Assembly: GCA_012295275.1 (NCBI GenBank)
Contig: CM022669.1
Span: forward strand, 42,501 to 78,910
Length of the DNA: 36,410 nucleotides
Direction: 5' to 3'
Source of the DNA: Chrysomallon squamiferum
Lineage: Eukaryota; Mollusca; Gastropoda; Neomphalida; Peltospiridae
Every line of letters starts with the position of its first letter. Position 1 is the stretch's first letter. The position numbers and the translations under genes were made by a program. The notes beneath the pieces are model-generated. The model ran no database searches. It was not told where the DNA came from and saw only the letters and a program-made list of their open reading frames with translations. This document shows, piece by piece, positions 35,924 through 36,410 of this stretch.

Positions 35924-36410
35924 ATGTCACACAATATGGATTCTGCATCTTCTACATCAAAGACAGAATCACAAACATCTACTAATACAGGACAGTCGTT
36001 ATCAAAGGAAAGTGATATATCAGAAGACGGAACAAAATCAACTTCTTCATCTGATGGAAGAAGTAAAACAAATAATGAAACATCACAGTCGTCTAAAACG
36101 TTTGATAACGAAATAAAAGCAAAAGTAATTTATGAGACTACTTATGATATATCTTCAATTTCTTCATCTGGTGCAAGACCTAAAACTAACAACAGTAAGA
36201 AAAAATGAACATATGCAATCGCAAATGAACAGATTTCCGAGCTTAATAAGTTTATGAACAAACTGGTGGAAAAGGGCGTGGTTGTGAGTCTAACAGACAT
36301 AGAATCGGAATTACAAACATTTTACAGCAAAGATGTTTGTCCCGAGACAAGTGAGATGATAACAGCTGCATCTATCTTTGATACATTTAAGAATAATTTA
36401 CTAAGGAAAC
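35924..36410 (+). pseudogene. cGAS-like receptor, array copy 3, first coding exon only, in-frame TGA
   Basis: After an acceptor (CTTACAG|) the ATG at 35924 opens a Ser/Thr-rich tail related to the 41-aa repeat of copies 1 and 2 (ISSSGARPKTNNSKKK). TGA at 36206-36208 interrupts it. The same frame then continues open to the window end with a recognisable spine helix (ISELNKFMNKLVEKG, FDTFKNNLLRK), homologous to IRKFDEFIEKF and the following helices of copy 1. The GS motif and catalytic exons lie beyond the window. The stop may mark a pseudogene, a polymorphism, a sequencing error, or a case where translation starts downstream (an ATG lies at about 36254). Similarity to copies 1 and 2 is much lower than between those two, so this is an older paralogue. 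Confidence 0.7.

Noticed and set aside
36206-36208. Selenocysteine reading of the copy 3 TGA
   Set aside because: The position is in a disordered tail with no Cys in the paralogues, and no SECIS element can be assessed in the window.

Overview
This is an AT-rich, microsatellite-rich window from an animal nuclear genome. Genes have introns with GT-AG junctions, and there are no operons or bacterial features. A TNF-superfamily ligand, several Mab-21/cGAS-type nucleotidyltransferase genes and a decayed ZBED5-like hAT transposase point to an invertebrate metazoan. Long TTTA, GT and TTA tracts and low GC would suit a mollusc, perhaps a cephalopod, but that assignment is inference.

Left part (1-7.8 kb). 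After repeat-rich flank with a 39-bp minisatellite, four exons between 2318 and 4797 join in one phase-consistent frame. They encode the extracellular part of a type II TNF ligand: a basic furin-type site, a stalk and a complete TNF homology domain. Its probable 3' UTR holds a strong hairpin. A 257-bp MITE with a perfect 8-bp target duplication follows (5229-5485). Next comes a hAT element (5696-7785) carrying a broken ZBED5-like transposase on the minus strand.

Central and right part (7.8-36.4 kb). This is a tandem array of cGAS-like receptor (cGLR) genes on the plus strand. Copy 1 is 14991-18710, with its 3' end lost in a 200-N gap. Copy 2 is 24565-29067 and is complete. Copy 3 starts at 35924 and runs off the window. 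In copies 1 and 2 the four exons carry, in order: a repetitive Ser/Thr/Glu/Pro-rich tail plus spine helix and the Gly-Ser motif; the first metal-binding acidic pair; the third catalytic Asp; and the C-terminal helical lobe. The genes are embedded in paralogous flanking modules (called S, T and R here) that recur through the array. An S module joined directly to an R module, twice, implies that at least one further gene copy was deleted.

The copies differ in ways that suggest rapid evolution. The N-terminal 41-aa repeat is present about 5.5 times in copy 1 and about 1.7 times in copy 2. Copy 2 has Gln in place of the first catalytic Glu and a mutated intron-1 acceptor. Copy 1 has an extra Thr-rich repeat insert and a one-base frameshift beside the gap. 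Copy 3 has an in-frame TGA. In exon 2 essentially every difference between copies 1 and 2 changes an amino acid, while the neighbouring intron is only about 5% diverged by eye. A TNF ligand beside an expanding nucleic-acid-sensor-like family, with kB-like motifs upstream of copy 3, makes this look like an innate immune locus in flux. Ligands, products and expression cannot be read from sequence alone.
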